A stretch of DNA of 62,000 nt from Acanthaster planci (Eukaryota; Echinodermata; Asteroidea; Valvatida; Acanthasteridae). Both the position numbers and the translations under genes were made by a program. This document shows positions 1 through 10,812 of this stretch, piece after piece (positions within the stretch are counted from its first letter, which is position 1; the number at the start of each line of letters is the position of its first letter). The notes under the pieces were generated by a model. The model was given only the letters and a program-made list of their open reading frames with translations, made no database searches and was not told the origin of the DNA. The stretch covers positions 111,821 through 173,820 of the forward strand of contig NW_019091499.1 of assembly GCF_001949145.1 (NCBI RefSeq). Reading direction: 5' to 3'.

Positions 1-1143
1 CCAAATTCACAAAGTTCAGTCATTTCAAAACATGGCATTTGTGACTTTCAATCATCTGTCATAGTACTAAAATTTGAAAATGAGAATTTAGCAATTAGTA
101 CTGAGTTATCTGTTAAGAAATATTGAAATCTTTCTCTTCACATTAGCACAGCTCACCTATCAATTTTTAAAAAGTGTCATTATACTTTGTAGCTGCATTT
201 AGTATGAACTTTCAATCAGAAAAGCTCACCGTTTAATTATTCTCTCATTAATGTCACTCTATTATCACTTGTGTTTCCTAGTGTATAGGCCTCATACGCA
301 AACAGACAAAAAAGGTATAAAGATGGAATTGAATTTACATGTAGCTCTGTTAAGCACAGTTTCTGAAGAAGCAAAATTGGTATTGGATTGCAGTGGTCAC
401 AGGGATAACATTTTAAGAAAAAGGACTTTTTTTCAGAAATTAAAGTTGCAAATGGTTGATGGCATATCTTATTATCCCAGTGGGATGTCCAAGAACCAAA
501 CCAAAGGGCTCATTGGTCAGAAACGTTTCAGAGAAACAGAATAAAAGTAATCATTTCCAGACCTGATACCTGCAGTCAGAACCCCTTCTGCATCTTCAGA
601 AAGGCAAACTGCTGGGGTTCATTTTTTGTTAAGGTAGCACTACTTGAGGTGATGGCATCTAACTGGTTTATCCATGAACATATATACTTGGGCAGTGCGT
701 GTCTACACACAGCAAATCATTCATAAAGGGTGCACATTAACAATATTGCAGTGACTGAGTGGTATACTAAGCTCTAGTGACAATTATTCTCTGTTTTTCT
801 CTCATTCATACCACCCTGCTGTTCATGTTCTCCATATCTTATTCTGCTAAATCTTGCTGATTCATATCCCCATTTTCATCCTGTACTTTGATCTTTTTTC
901 CATGTGTCAAACTTAAATATGTTTTCTCGCCCTCATCTCTCTTTGGTCCTCTGTTACCTTGGCTACCCTTCTCTTATTTGTCTTGTTACATCCACTCTTC
1001 TCCTTTCCCATTTTCTGTTCATTATGTCTTTCCTTTTACGTCTGTCTGTGGTATGTGCTATCCTCATCCATTCATCACCTTTTCCACAAAAAATTTGTCA
1101 TTTTTTGTCATCTACCATAACCCCCTCCCCCCACAAATCGCAG
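1..1143. other. intron or upstream sequence, no exon recognised
   Basis: This AT-rich stretch precedes the first recognisable exon at 1144. It ends in a good pyrimidine tract and a CAG acceptor. Because the exon at 1144 begins with two bases of a split codon, the stretch should be the tail of an intron. The open frames here have no splice-consistent boundaries and no domain I recognise. Confidence 0.5.
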
Positions 1144-1302
1144 ATGGCAACAAAAGTGGTGCCCTTGGCCAACGATCTAGTAGCGAGGTCAACCTCGCAG
1201 CTGCTTCCAGGTCACGTTCCCGCTACGCTTCCAACACCAGTGCCGCTGGCATGGCGGCTCGTATGCCCCGATCCAAGTCAACATCTAGGGAAAATTTGCT
1301 GG
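1144..1302 (+). CDS. exon of the Ser/Arg-rich gene
   Basis: The exon is preceded by a pyrimidine-rich tract and CAG, and followed by the donor GTAAAT at 1303. It is GC-rich compared with its flanks. It starts with two bases of a split codon and ends with one (phase 1 at both ends). It encodes a Ser/Arg/Ala-rich segment ending SRENLL plus the first base of a Gly codon. Confidence 0.7.
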
Positions 1303-4300
1303 GTAAATTAACCATGCATGCCTGATTCTTGGAGGTTTTACTTTCAGAAACATGTTTCTGTTTCATTTTTTAAATACTTGTGTTGCCTTGATGTTTCCTA
1401 ATACTTGCATCAAGTACCTGAATGACTTCTGAAGTCTTCACAATAGAAATCAGGATATAGCCTGTTGGTACACTCTTTACATTGAAGTCATTGACCCTGC
1501 TAGGTTTTTAAGCATGTTTGCCAGACTTAGTCTAGATTCATGACTAGATTTCCCATTACTCATCTATGGATCTGAAATCAGGAGTCGAAATTAGCGGTAG
1601 TCCGCTAGCCCGAGGCTAGTGGTTTTAGTGGGAGGACTAGTAGTTCCTACTTGTCGGTAGTCCGACGGGCTAGTGCCTTTTTTAGCGGGGGCATGAAAAG
1701 AAATACACACTGTAAATGTAACACCATGCCGTGCAGTGGTATTTTGATTGCAGATGCATGTACATGTACATTTGTACAGCCTACCGTTACACTGTAGGCA
1801 CGACAGGTTCTTTCCGTACATAACAAGGCCCATGTGTACATGTATCCACGTCGAGCTGATACTCTACACACGTAGGCCAGCCACACGACATTGTACGCAT
1901 CATACAAGTGTACGTGTGGATTTCACGGTACCCCATACACTTTAACGATATATTGTGCAACCAGAAAAAACGTTTTCTATTGGGCTATTGCCAAAATAAT
2001 CCAGCGTTTTGTCCAATCAGCCTGCGTGTTTGAAGCGATAACAATAGTCTTTCCAGCACGTAAGATTGATTTCTACTGGCTGTTACTGAAAAGAATGATC
2101 GATGGATCGATACCGTCTTTTCGGATTCGCGCAATTTAGGAAACGTTTTGAGTGCCAAAAATCCTTCCTCTGCTAACGCAAGTATGACAAAAAATTGTGA
2201 ATGTATGCTGTTTTGGGTTACTTTAACGTAAAGTTTTAATGTGAAAATCCTATATTGGCTTTCAAAAACTAAAGTGAACGTTGCTAGTCTGGGGACTAGA
2301 ATCGTGGAAAGTAGCAGTGTTCGCCTCCTGGGACCTGAATGCCTGCTGGAGAGTAACATAAAATGTGGAATAGCAAATATAAGGCATATTAAACCATACT
2401 TATATACATGTAAATGAAAAGAATCCTGTGTTGTTTTACTGTACTTAGGCCTAGGCCTATTAGCATTTTTGTAGGACTACTGAAAAACTCAAAGGACTAA
2501 TAAAACAATGACATTACTAGTCCTGTGGGCTACCATAGAAACCAAGTTAATTTCGACCCCTGTATGAACTTGGTCAAGTGATCTTTTTTCATGGGCTCAA
2601 CTGCAACACTGTTTGGCCCATCTTAACCACTTCCTGCTGGGGAGCCCGGTTTTGGGCACCATGTGTTTATACACCGAGCTGGGGTGCCCGGTTTCGGACA
2701 AAAGAGCTGGTCTGTGTAACAAAAGACTGTACTCAGAACAAAGGACCTGCTGCTGGGAATTGCCATCATTTTTCGACTTCCATTCTTCAAAGGTTTAATC
2801 CGGCACTGTTTTGAAACAGTATACCACTGTTTAGGGGCATAGCGCGCCCGCAGATTAGCACTGCCGACAAAAGTGCTCCAGGGCCCCATTGATAAGCAAC
2901 ACAGCCCTGCTGCTCGCAAATCCAGCCGCGTATGAAAAATGCTACTGGCATTCACCGGAACAAAGGAAATTATACGACACCACACAATTCTGGGCCCTCT
3001 TTCACAGGGCTGCAGGCCTGGGTTGAATACTCGGATGTCAATGAAGGTTCCTGACAGATTAGAGTAGCCACCAGAGAGTCGTTTGTGTGGGTGTAAACGT
3101 CCAGTAAATGAACACATGAATTTTTGAAGAATTTTGAAAAAGGAAAATCTTGAAAAGGTCCTGCCATTACATCGCACTCAAGAGAAATCCACCCGGCAGG
3201 TAGTGGTTAATAACCCTAATTTTTCAGTTTTCTTTAATGTCCTCTATTTCCCTTGAGAAAACTGAACTCATGTCTTGGTCATTTCCTGCAAAGCCCAAGG
3301 GCTCCAATCTTATAATAAATGTTTATCTGCAATTTATGAAGGTTACATGCATGAACTGTCACTCACAGATTATCAAATTGTCTCAAAATACTTGACTACA
3401 TCCCAGGAATACACTAGTATTACCCATAACTATTACCCTTATTAGTTCAAAGTTCTTTTTCTGTAGAATGTTGTCATCGTCATCACAAACTAATGCAAAG
3501 TGGCACCAAGGCGCGGAGAAATTTCTGTTCCTGTAATTTCCGTATTTAAACACACAGGAGTTTCAAGAAAATTTGGTTTTCACAAGTAAAACATTTGTTG
3601 ATTTCCTAAGCAGTTAAACGTAAATGCTACTGTATCCCACAATTATACATATGAATAATTTGTGTCAAACATTGACACATATTTTCCTCTGAATTGTATT
3701 TATCCAAAACATTCTTGTGTGTTACATGTGATACCCCAATTTTTAAACCACAACTTTGTGTGCGAAGTATGTTCATGGAACTGCACATGTTCTTTGCATG
3801 GTTTTCATGATATGTCCAAATGTGGACTTATGTGTTAGCTTGTGATGTCGCTGTCCATTTTATGACACATTTGACATCCATAACAGCACTGACAATGCAA
3901 CCTTTGATAGAAATCAGAATAGATAGTATCAGGATATAATGTTTCTCTGAACATGCTAGGTATAAACACCATGACATTCATGAGTATTTGTAATGTCCTT
4001 TGTAATGGTTGAAGTGCATACAACTCCCTCTTATCCTAAATAACATTCGTTAAAACATAACATCCACATATGTTTCATTAATTTTGGGCCAATGGCAATG
4101 CAAAGTCAATGTAGTTCATAATATGCATGAGTAGGGTAGTATTTGCCTGATGAAGTAATCTTGCACTACAGAAATTCTGAATTGTAATTACAAAGGTGAG
4201 CTGTACCAGCCTCCTTTTGTTAAGAGGGATGGACAAGTATTAAATCCATTTTTGGTTGTATTTATTCTAAATTCAAGTTGAGTGATAATGATCACCATAT

Positions 4301-7300
4301 TACTTGTTGAAATTTTGACTTCTTTCTTTGACCTTCCATATGTTTTTATCCATTTCAACAGTACCCCTTATCTGGTGCTTTTAAAGTGAAAAAGTCATCT
4401 ACACTCAAGCAGCTTTTTGCACTTTCCAATTCAATACACACAGAGAGCATGCATGTAGCTTGTTCCAGTGCCAAGTTTAAGACTTCATGCCCAATGTTTG
4501 TACATGTGCATGTCACTCACAACATGTTACAACTGTATTGTACACAGGACACAGAATGTAAGCTTCTCAGCAACAGATTTCCAGCTTTAATTTCAGAGAA
4601 TACGTAAAATGTCCATTATGAGTAGAACTGCAAAATTTCATTGTAATCACACAAAGTTTTTTTTATATTTCATTGGTATTTGTTTTTTTACACAGTTGCA
4701 CTTGTAGGCACTGTTGGAGCACATACCGTATTGCATTGATAAAATTGAACATTGAGGGAGAGTGGTATGACTGATGTTCAAAAAATTGGTTTTGAAATGA
4801 CCTGGAGACATCAGTCAGTGTACAGAGCCAAATGACATCCACATTTTCACAGAGTTTAAAGTTGTTTGCCAGATTTGTTAAAAATTATCCTCCATTTCTC
4901 CATTGCTAAACTCAATTCCCACCCATGTGTCTGCAACTCAACAGGTCTTTTTACACCACGTCAGCTGCCCCGTGAGTAGACTTTTTAAAGAAGAGAAAAG
5001 CTGATGTTCAGTAGACTTTGCTTGAAACAAATGCTACCCCTGAAGTCATGCTTATTTGGAAAAGGGGTCGGGGATGTGGACTTCTGAGAGAAATATTGAA
5101 TCTAACATGCACTCATTGCAACCCATTTCAATAAATGCTTGTGCACATCACCATATAAAACATGCTCTACACTTTATCACTGTATTGGCTTTGTGTGAGG
5201 GTGCTCTGGGACCAAAGGTTAAACAAGGTTGTATAGTCTACTCTTTGCCTCTTAGTAGGCAGAGAGTGGACTGTTTGACATATCTGCTCTGAAAGACATA
5301 AGAGTGCACTCTGTTTGCCCAGGATGAATATTATTCATGCCCAAAAACATGTATTGCAACACAGAGGCATGATCGGAAAAGATGCTGTATTTCCTGCACC
5401 CATTATATTTTTAAGTATTTTTTCCACTTGTCACCATTAAAGAGCTGCAGAGATGCTACGGGGTTTGAATCTACTTTTATGCCATATTGGGTCACAGGAC
5501 TGGCTTACACGGAACATGCACTCAACACCAGTCTCATCATTGATTTAGGGCCTAACCATCATTCCCATCTCCATCACTACCCTCATAGTGCTGGGTCCTC
5601 AAATGCAAGATGAGTGTCTATTGAGCATTGCATGTTTGTTCTTGGGGGTTTGGGCTGGATTTAATCAAGTACCTCCTCACCTGTGTGCTTATAAGAAGAA
5701 ACATTAAATTTATAATCTTAATGATGTTACAGTTGAAAAAAATGTTATTATCGCCTTTATGCATCCCCTGGAGTTCATGACTTTATTTGCAGTAGTACCT
5801 TTTCTATCCTTACAAGTCATTAACATGCATACCCTATCTCAGCTAAAATAACTCAATTGTCCCTTGGTGAGAGTTTCTGTGAACCAAAAATGGATTTAAG
5901 AACCCAGCTTTTTCTACCATTGCTAACATCTAACAAGCAATGCTACATTGTATTTCATTTAACTGTGGAAAGACATGTGTATACATACATGTAAGTACTA
6001 ACCCACTAACCCAACATCATTTTAACAGCCCTGATGTACTAATTCATTTTATCTCACTGTTATCCTTTTTTACAGTCACAGCTAAAATGATTGCAATGAT
6101 GACATTGTGAAGTGGTTGAACATTAACAATCTGTCATCTTCACCCCTATTTAAAATTGTTTTTATACAGAGTCAACCTGCACGCTTTGGCTTGTTGGCAG
6201 TTGAGCTGTTTAGATATGTTGCATGCTTTCTGCAGAGACTCAGTCTACAAATACTTTTGATTTATTCAAGCAGTGTTGTAGTTGGAAAAATGTATAAATA
6301 TAAATAATTATAATGTTACAACCCTTGAAAGTCTGGTAAATTCTGATGTATGGACATAATAGGGAAACCCTGGGGGAAAGTGAAAACTTTTGTAGAGGGA
6401 AAAAAATGCAAAGGGAAAGGAACAAAAAAGGAAGAAAGGAGATGGAATAATTGACATTGAAAATACCTTGGAAATGACCCTTTTCCACCGTTGATATTTG
6501 TCAGTTTATTGCTGATGAGTTTTTTGCAACCCCCTCCCAAAAACCCTAGCAGCCATGTTTTGATGCAGAATGAACAACAGAACTAATATGAAAAAGGAAT
6601 TGAGTGTGAAGATCGATTGTTGTATGAAAATGTTTGTGCTACCAGTACTAATAAAGAAGTGTATTGATTTGTCCAAAGCCTGAAAGACAGATAAGTCATG
6701 GTGTTTTGATACTGGCTATTTAAATGTCTGGTTGTTGATTTATGAAAAACTAATGTGGCTTCAAATTAAAAAAGTACAAAGACTGCAGAAAGCAAGCCAA
6801 TCAAAGCTGACGTCCAACTTCTTTATCAACCTTCTTGAACAGTTGGTCATAAAAATGCATTCCACTACGTGTAAAATTTATCTGTCATGTCCGATGTGTT
6901 CCCTCAACAGCAATGCGGTCCAAGTCCAGAGCCACCACTGCTGACAAAAGGCCCAAGAGCCACCGGGCAACAAGCAGCATGAGCACCAGTACAGGGGCAT
7001 GGCCACCAAGCACCATTATGCCGCCCAACTACCAGCAGAGGTCGGTCACCCCCGACCCCTGGCCCCCCGTGGCCAACAATGAGAGGGGGGACCGCATCAC
7101 ACAGAGGCCCAAGACGGTGAGTGTAATACCTCGTGCTGAAAGAATCCAACAGACAAGTAGGAATTAGCTAGAACACACAGACTGCAAGGCCAAATGTTTG
7201 CAAAGCTTTCACACGTGCAGTGAAAAAAATCCAGTGTGAGATTTTGGAACTTTGAGAGGTGAGTGTACAGATTTAGGTTGATGACATCATCTCTTCTATG

Positions 7301-8274
7301 TCATCGACCTGCAGTTTTCAGTCGTGGATCGAGAAGAGGATGCACATGGCACAGGCTCCCATACACTCACACTGTATTTACAATCATTAATGTCATAATC
7401 AAAGATCGTATAGCGCCGAAGGCATAAGATGGATAACTCTGCCCAAAAGGTGTAATTACCATGGGCACCATTTGAGCAAGCGATACGCCTGCGCAGTTCA
7501 CGGTACTGCTTAGGCGCAGGCTCACCAGGTACACATGCCTGCCGCGGCACATGCGCCAGTGCATTACTGTGCATTGCGCAGGCGTATCGCTTGCTCAAAT
7601 GGTGCCCATGCGATTTCAACGTTTTACGTGCATTCACAGTGAAGTTCGCCATCTTGCGCCACTATGCGGCACTATACGATCTTTGGTCATAATTTTGATT
7701 TGCCTTGCCTTAATATCAGTTCAAATTGTATTCTTTTGCATCTTTCCATTTGTAGCAAGTGACCTTGGCTTTGTTTCTGACATTTTTTGAATGGATTAGT
7801 AGGAAACTACCTTGGCCGTATTTCTCTTAATTTGCTGTTAGCTGCTTATGTAATAATGACTTTAAGAATGGAAATATCTTTAAATTATGCCTCGTTTGTA
7901 CTTGCGGATTCACCTCAGTTGATAGTGCCCCACTTTCTGTAAATGGTGAATCAACTACTGATGTCTGTATACCACTTAATGATGTTAATTCTGCATTTGC
8001 AGCCTATGTTGTCATTTTCTCCTCAATAATAGACATGTCCCTTGGGTAATTATCTTCACACATTTCAGTGTCTCATAAACGTTTATTTTATACTCCTGAA
8101 ATTGGCATTCCACACAATTTCATTAATTGAATATATTTGTCCTATTGGTAGGTTGGCACCCGACTGCGTAATCGCATTGCGGACCAGCTGCTGACCAATC
8201 TGGAACCCAACCACCATGAGACTATTATGCATCTCCAGGCTGAGGAGCAACAATACCAGAAGTACAAACTCTGA
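1144..8274 (+). CDS. C-terminal part of a Ser/Arg-rich basic protein (four exons, gene incomplete at 5' end)
   Basis: Four exons join in phase: 1144-1302, 4945-4971, 6911-7116 and 8152-8274, the last ending in TGA. All introns are GT-AG. The joined product is low-complexity, rich in Ser, Arg, Lys and Pro (SRSRSRYASN, MPRSKSTSRENLLG, KRPKSHRATSS, WPP motifs). It closes with a more ordered acidic-amphipathic segment (RIADQLLTNLEP through EEQQYQKYKL) that looks helical. I do not recognise the family. Basic Ser-rich tails of this type occur in microtubule- and actin-associated proteins, but that is only a resemblance. The start codon and upstream exons lie outside the window. An AATAAA at 8946 fits the 3' end. 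The gene is convergent with the discoidin/SRCR gene at 10772-15049. Confidence 0.7.
1579..2562. mobile_element. hAT-like non-autonomous DNA transposon
   Basis: The left end reads CAGGAGTCGAAATTA. The right end, on the opposite strand, reads CAGGGGTCGAAATTA, giving terminal inverted repeats of 15 bp with one mismatch followed by looser similarity. CAGGGGTCG-type termini are typical of hAT-group elements. Near both ends CTAG and TAGTCC motifs recur, as expected for subterminal transposase sites. No transposase ORF is visible. I could not find a convincing 8-bp target duplication, so the element is probably old. It lies in the intron after exon 1144-1302. Confidence 0.6.
2623..3210. mobile_element. 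piggyBac-like MITE with TTAA target duplication
   Basis: The left boundary is TTAACCACTTCCTGC and the right boundary on the opposite strand is TTAACCACTACCTGC. The ends therefore match over 15 bp with one mismatch and include the TTAA that piggyBac-type elements duplicate. Internally it is GC-richer than its surroundings and carries only short meaningless ORFs. It starts 60 bp after the end of the hAT-like element, so this intron holds two independent insertions side by side. Confidence 0.65.
4945..4971 (+). CDS. 27-nt microexon of the Ser/Arg-rich gene
   Basis: This short segment lies between the acceptor CTCAACAG (ending 4944) and a consensus donor GTGAGT (4972). It is nine codons long and phase 1 at both ends. 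It fits between the 1302 donor and the 6911 acceptor without breaking the frame, adding about GLFTPRQLP. Its length is a multiple of three, so it could be included or skipped without shifting the frame. It is too short to stand out as an ORF; splice sites and phase are the only support. Confidence 0.5.
6911..7116 (+). CDS. exon of the Ser/Arg-rich gene
   Basis: The acceptor CCTCAACAG ends at 6910 and the donor GTGAGT starts at 7117. The exon enters in phase 1 and leaves in phase 0. It encodes MRSKSRATTADKRPKSHRAT, then a Ser/Thr run, WPPSTIMPPN and a second WPP motif. It is much more GC-rich than the surrounding intron. Basic, Pro- and Ser-rich sequence of this kind is probably disordered. 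Confidence 0.75.
7392..7693. mobile_element. near-perfect palindromic MITE
   Basis: The whole interval is an inverted repeat around a centre near 7535. The arms 7460-7495 and 7575-7610 are identical over 36 bases when one is reversed and complemented. The outer arms share AAAGATCGTATAG next to GCCG at both ends. The single strand would fold into one long hairpin. It lies in the intron between exons 6911-7116 and 8152-8274. The ORFs in this interval on both strands are products of the palindrome. Confidence 0.7.
8152..8274 (+). CDS. terminal exon of the Ser/Arg-rich gene
   Basis: The acceptor TATTGGTAG ends at 8151 and the exon is entered in phase 0. It encodes 40 residues, from VGTRLRNRIADQLL to EEQQYQKYKL, then TGA. 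The segment alternates charged and hydrophobic residues and is probably helical. Confidence 0.75.
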   Translation, partial: VGTRLRNRIADQLLTNLEPNHHETIMHLQAEEQQYQKYKL

Positions 8275-8975
8275 ACATGAACAATGACCATACTCATCAA
8301 ATGCTTTTAGAATCTCCCCCAGTGGCAACTGATAACAGCTGCCTGCTTAATATTCTTCTTAGTGTGTATTTTCAAAATATGCTGAGCTCCCTCAGGAAGT
8401 CCAAGATTGTCAAATTTTTAAATTGGTCTGCCCAATTTAAATGCTATTTAATTCAAAAGCTGTCAGTGTTGATATTAACCTACCTGCTGCCACTGGAAGG
8501 TATGACTATATACACAAACCAGCTCCGTTGCTGCCCTTCTCACTGTAGATACTCTGACACTGCTCTTGCTTAGTGGCTTAACTAAGGGAGGCACACCCCT
8601 CCCTCTCGAGGCCTGTGCCCCCGATGGGCCGCTTTGGTCTAGAAAATAAGGGCCCCCAAGTGCCCCCCTGCAAAATACACCCCTGTTACGTTAGGTCACA
8701 GCTCTGACTGTTCTGAATGCACACAATGCCCAGACATCAGTGCTTGTTTTCTACTATAATATATTTATTGATACGGCTTGATGGTTAGACTGAAGCTTTG
8801 TACAAGATGAAGAAACTATAAATGGGTGTTATTTTATATGTTTTGAGGATTTGCTTGATTTACTGAGTGTATTTCTGTTTTAAACTAAATGCACAGATTT
8901 TCTATGAGGGCGCACCTTTGTAAGTTTGATACTGATTATAATTGAAATAAAGCTTACAGCATTTTTAATGTGAGC
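8275..8975 (+). other. 3' UTR of the Ser/Arg-rich gene
   Basis: This AT-rich sequence follows the TGA and contains AATAAA at 8946-8951. A GC-rich patch around 8575-8700 with CCCTCC and CCCCC runs resembles a small repeat insertion, but I could not define its ends. Confidence 0.55.
8946..8951 (+). promoter_or_regulatory. polyadenylation signal AATAAA
   Basis: This canonical hexamer lies about 670 bases after the TGA at 8272-8274 and is the most likely 3' end signal for the Ser/Arg-rich gene. Another AATAAA occurs near 9514. Confidence 0.5.
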
Positions 8976-10771
8976 AATGGAATCAAGTCACTTGAACAAA
9001 CACAGTTGTTGCATGAATACCCATGTTGTCATGTTTAAACTTTATTTGACCTTGTTACCGATGTGTGCTTAAAATGTTAAAAGGGTTTGTATTTTAAGTA
9101 TTAAGATATGTGTATAATTTAGCATATTAATGTATAAGCTATAAATTCCACAAAGAAGAAAAACATTCATGACAAGTAAAGACTAGAGGATGTACTTTTA
9201 TGTCTGTTTTTAAAGTATTTAAGATACATTACGCAAGATGTAATATATTTAATACACGTACACTTAGCCTAGCTGTAGTTCAATGAAAGTGCACTTGCTT
9301 ATGTATTTCACAGGAGAGAAGAAGGGTATTATATTGAATATGTTTAATGGCCGGGGCTACTCAAAATCAGCTGACTTCCATTTGCAGCCCATAATTCCAT
9401 CTTTAATATGCGTTCATTGTCATTAATGAAATGTACTTTTGCTAGTGAGCGCGTGTTGGTTGTAATGTTTTTGTGCTTTGAAATTTTAAGTCCAAAGACT
9501 GTCATCCGTCCCCAATAAAGGGTACTATAGTTTAATCGGATTCTTTGTTAATTCCGTTTTGCTGAAACGACTGCAATGATCAAGTCTGTGACGTCAATGT
9601 GTGTCCTTCTGCTTAATTCGCCACTATGCACCCTTTGTATTGCCCCAACAGCGCTTTGATTATTGAATGTCTGTTATGACAGAATTTTGCATTTCGGGTG
9701 AGGTGTCAGAAATACGTTTAAAAGTCGGACATTGGGGACAAAAACATATTTCCTTTTGTCTGACACGTGCCCCCTTTTCTTCAGGAAAAAGACAACTTCT
9801 GTAACGTTGTGCCATCGTGTAAGTGGTGCTTTTTTTGTTTTTTTCTTTCGAGACCTTTTTTCCCCTTAAAGTTCCATGGAGTCTACATGAATAGGTACGA
9901 TTGTGTAGTTTGGACAGGAGCGCATAATAACGAATTCCGAAAAATCCAGTTGACAGTTGGTTTATACCAACCAGGGCCAAGTAGGCATTATGGCATTGCT
10001 TTTGTGTTCTGTCGTCCAACTTAAAAGCTGCATAGCTTATAACGTATTGCAATGACTAGGGACGAACTGCTGGGTTTGAGTCACTCATATTAAGAAATAT
10101 GCAAAGCTCGCGAGAGTGAGGTTTCCCAAAAGTTGTTACGATATCTCATTTCACACGCAGTAGACGAACGAATGACGATGCAGTAGATTTCCTTCGGAGC
10201 CATGGTGACCAGTACGCATAGTGGTTGCCATACACGTTTCCGTAGCAATCGGATGCTCGCAGCTGACCCCGCTTTGTCTGAAGTTGTTCAATAAAAAATA
10301 TTGTTGGGCAAAAAAAGTTGGACAAAGCTAAATTATCCAGATAATGATCACTTTATAAAATTAGTGGTAAATTTTGTGTAAATGTTCATGGTCATTTTCC
10401 AAAACAGTTTGACTCCTTGTGACAAGAAGTTAGGAAGTTGAAATCAGCACAAATTTAGGGGAAACGTTGGTCAAAATATGCCCAACCATTTTTGTACAGA
10501 GCAGAAATCCTTTTTGGCATTAGCTATAGTTTTAATCAGATAGTGAATTAACACAAATTATTTAAGCATAATACCTACTGTCCCCAGCATTTATGGAACA
10601 GGGCAGAGGGAAGGGCATTTTGGAGTTATTATAATGCCGAGACACTGTTCCAAATCCCTGGCAGTTAATAAAAACTACATTTTGAGCAAACGCAACTGCA
10701 TAAAGAGTAAATGCTATATGTAGACATTATATGGGACCGCAACCCTGGCTTGAGTAAATTCACTTGTCTTG
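8976..10771. other. convergent intergenic interval
   Basis: This interval lies between the 3' end of the plus-strand Ser/Arg-rich gene and the stop codon of the minus-strand discoidin/SRCR gene, so it should hold both 3' flanks. ORFs of 85-130 codons overlap at 9660-10052 on opposite strands, but neither has splice sites, a recognisable domain or coding-like composition. Confidence 0.5.
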
Positions 10772-10812
10772 TTACTCGGAGTTGATTTCCTCATCAGAAC
10801 CACTGGTATTGT
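10772..10812 (-). CDS. terminal exon: acidic tail and stop of the discoidin/SRCR gene
   Basis: A strong acceptor (TTTGCTTTTGTTGCTGTTCCAG on the minus strand, pyrimidine-rich) is followed in phase 1 by a codon completing Asp, then NTSGSDEEINSE and TAA. The phase matches the donor of the second SRCR exon. The exon is too short to be recognised alone, so the assignment rests on splice quality and phase. Confidence 0.55.

Noticed and set aside
2623-3177. 184-codon minus-strand ORF
   Set aside because: It lies wholly inside the piggyBac-like MITE, has no domain and no start or splice context.
4362-4607. Possible exon behind TTTCAACAG in the Ser/Arg-rich gene
   Set aside because: It is open in one frame but not in the phase left by the donor at 1302, and no donor follows.
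7296-7790. ORFs of 118 (minus) and 79 (plus) codons
   Set aside because: They coincide with the palindromic MITE; similar peptide text appears on both strands because of the inverted repeat.
9660-10052. 130-codon minus-strand ORF
   Set aside because: No family resemblance, non-coding composition, and it lies in the convergent 3' interval of two genes.
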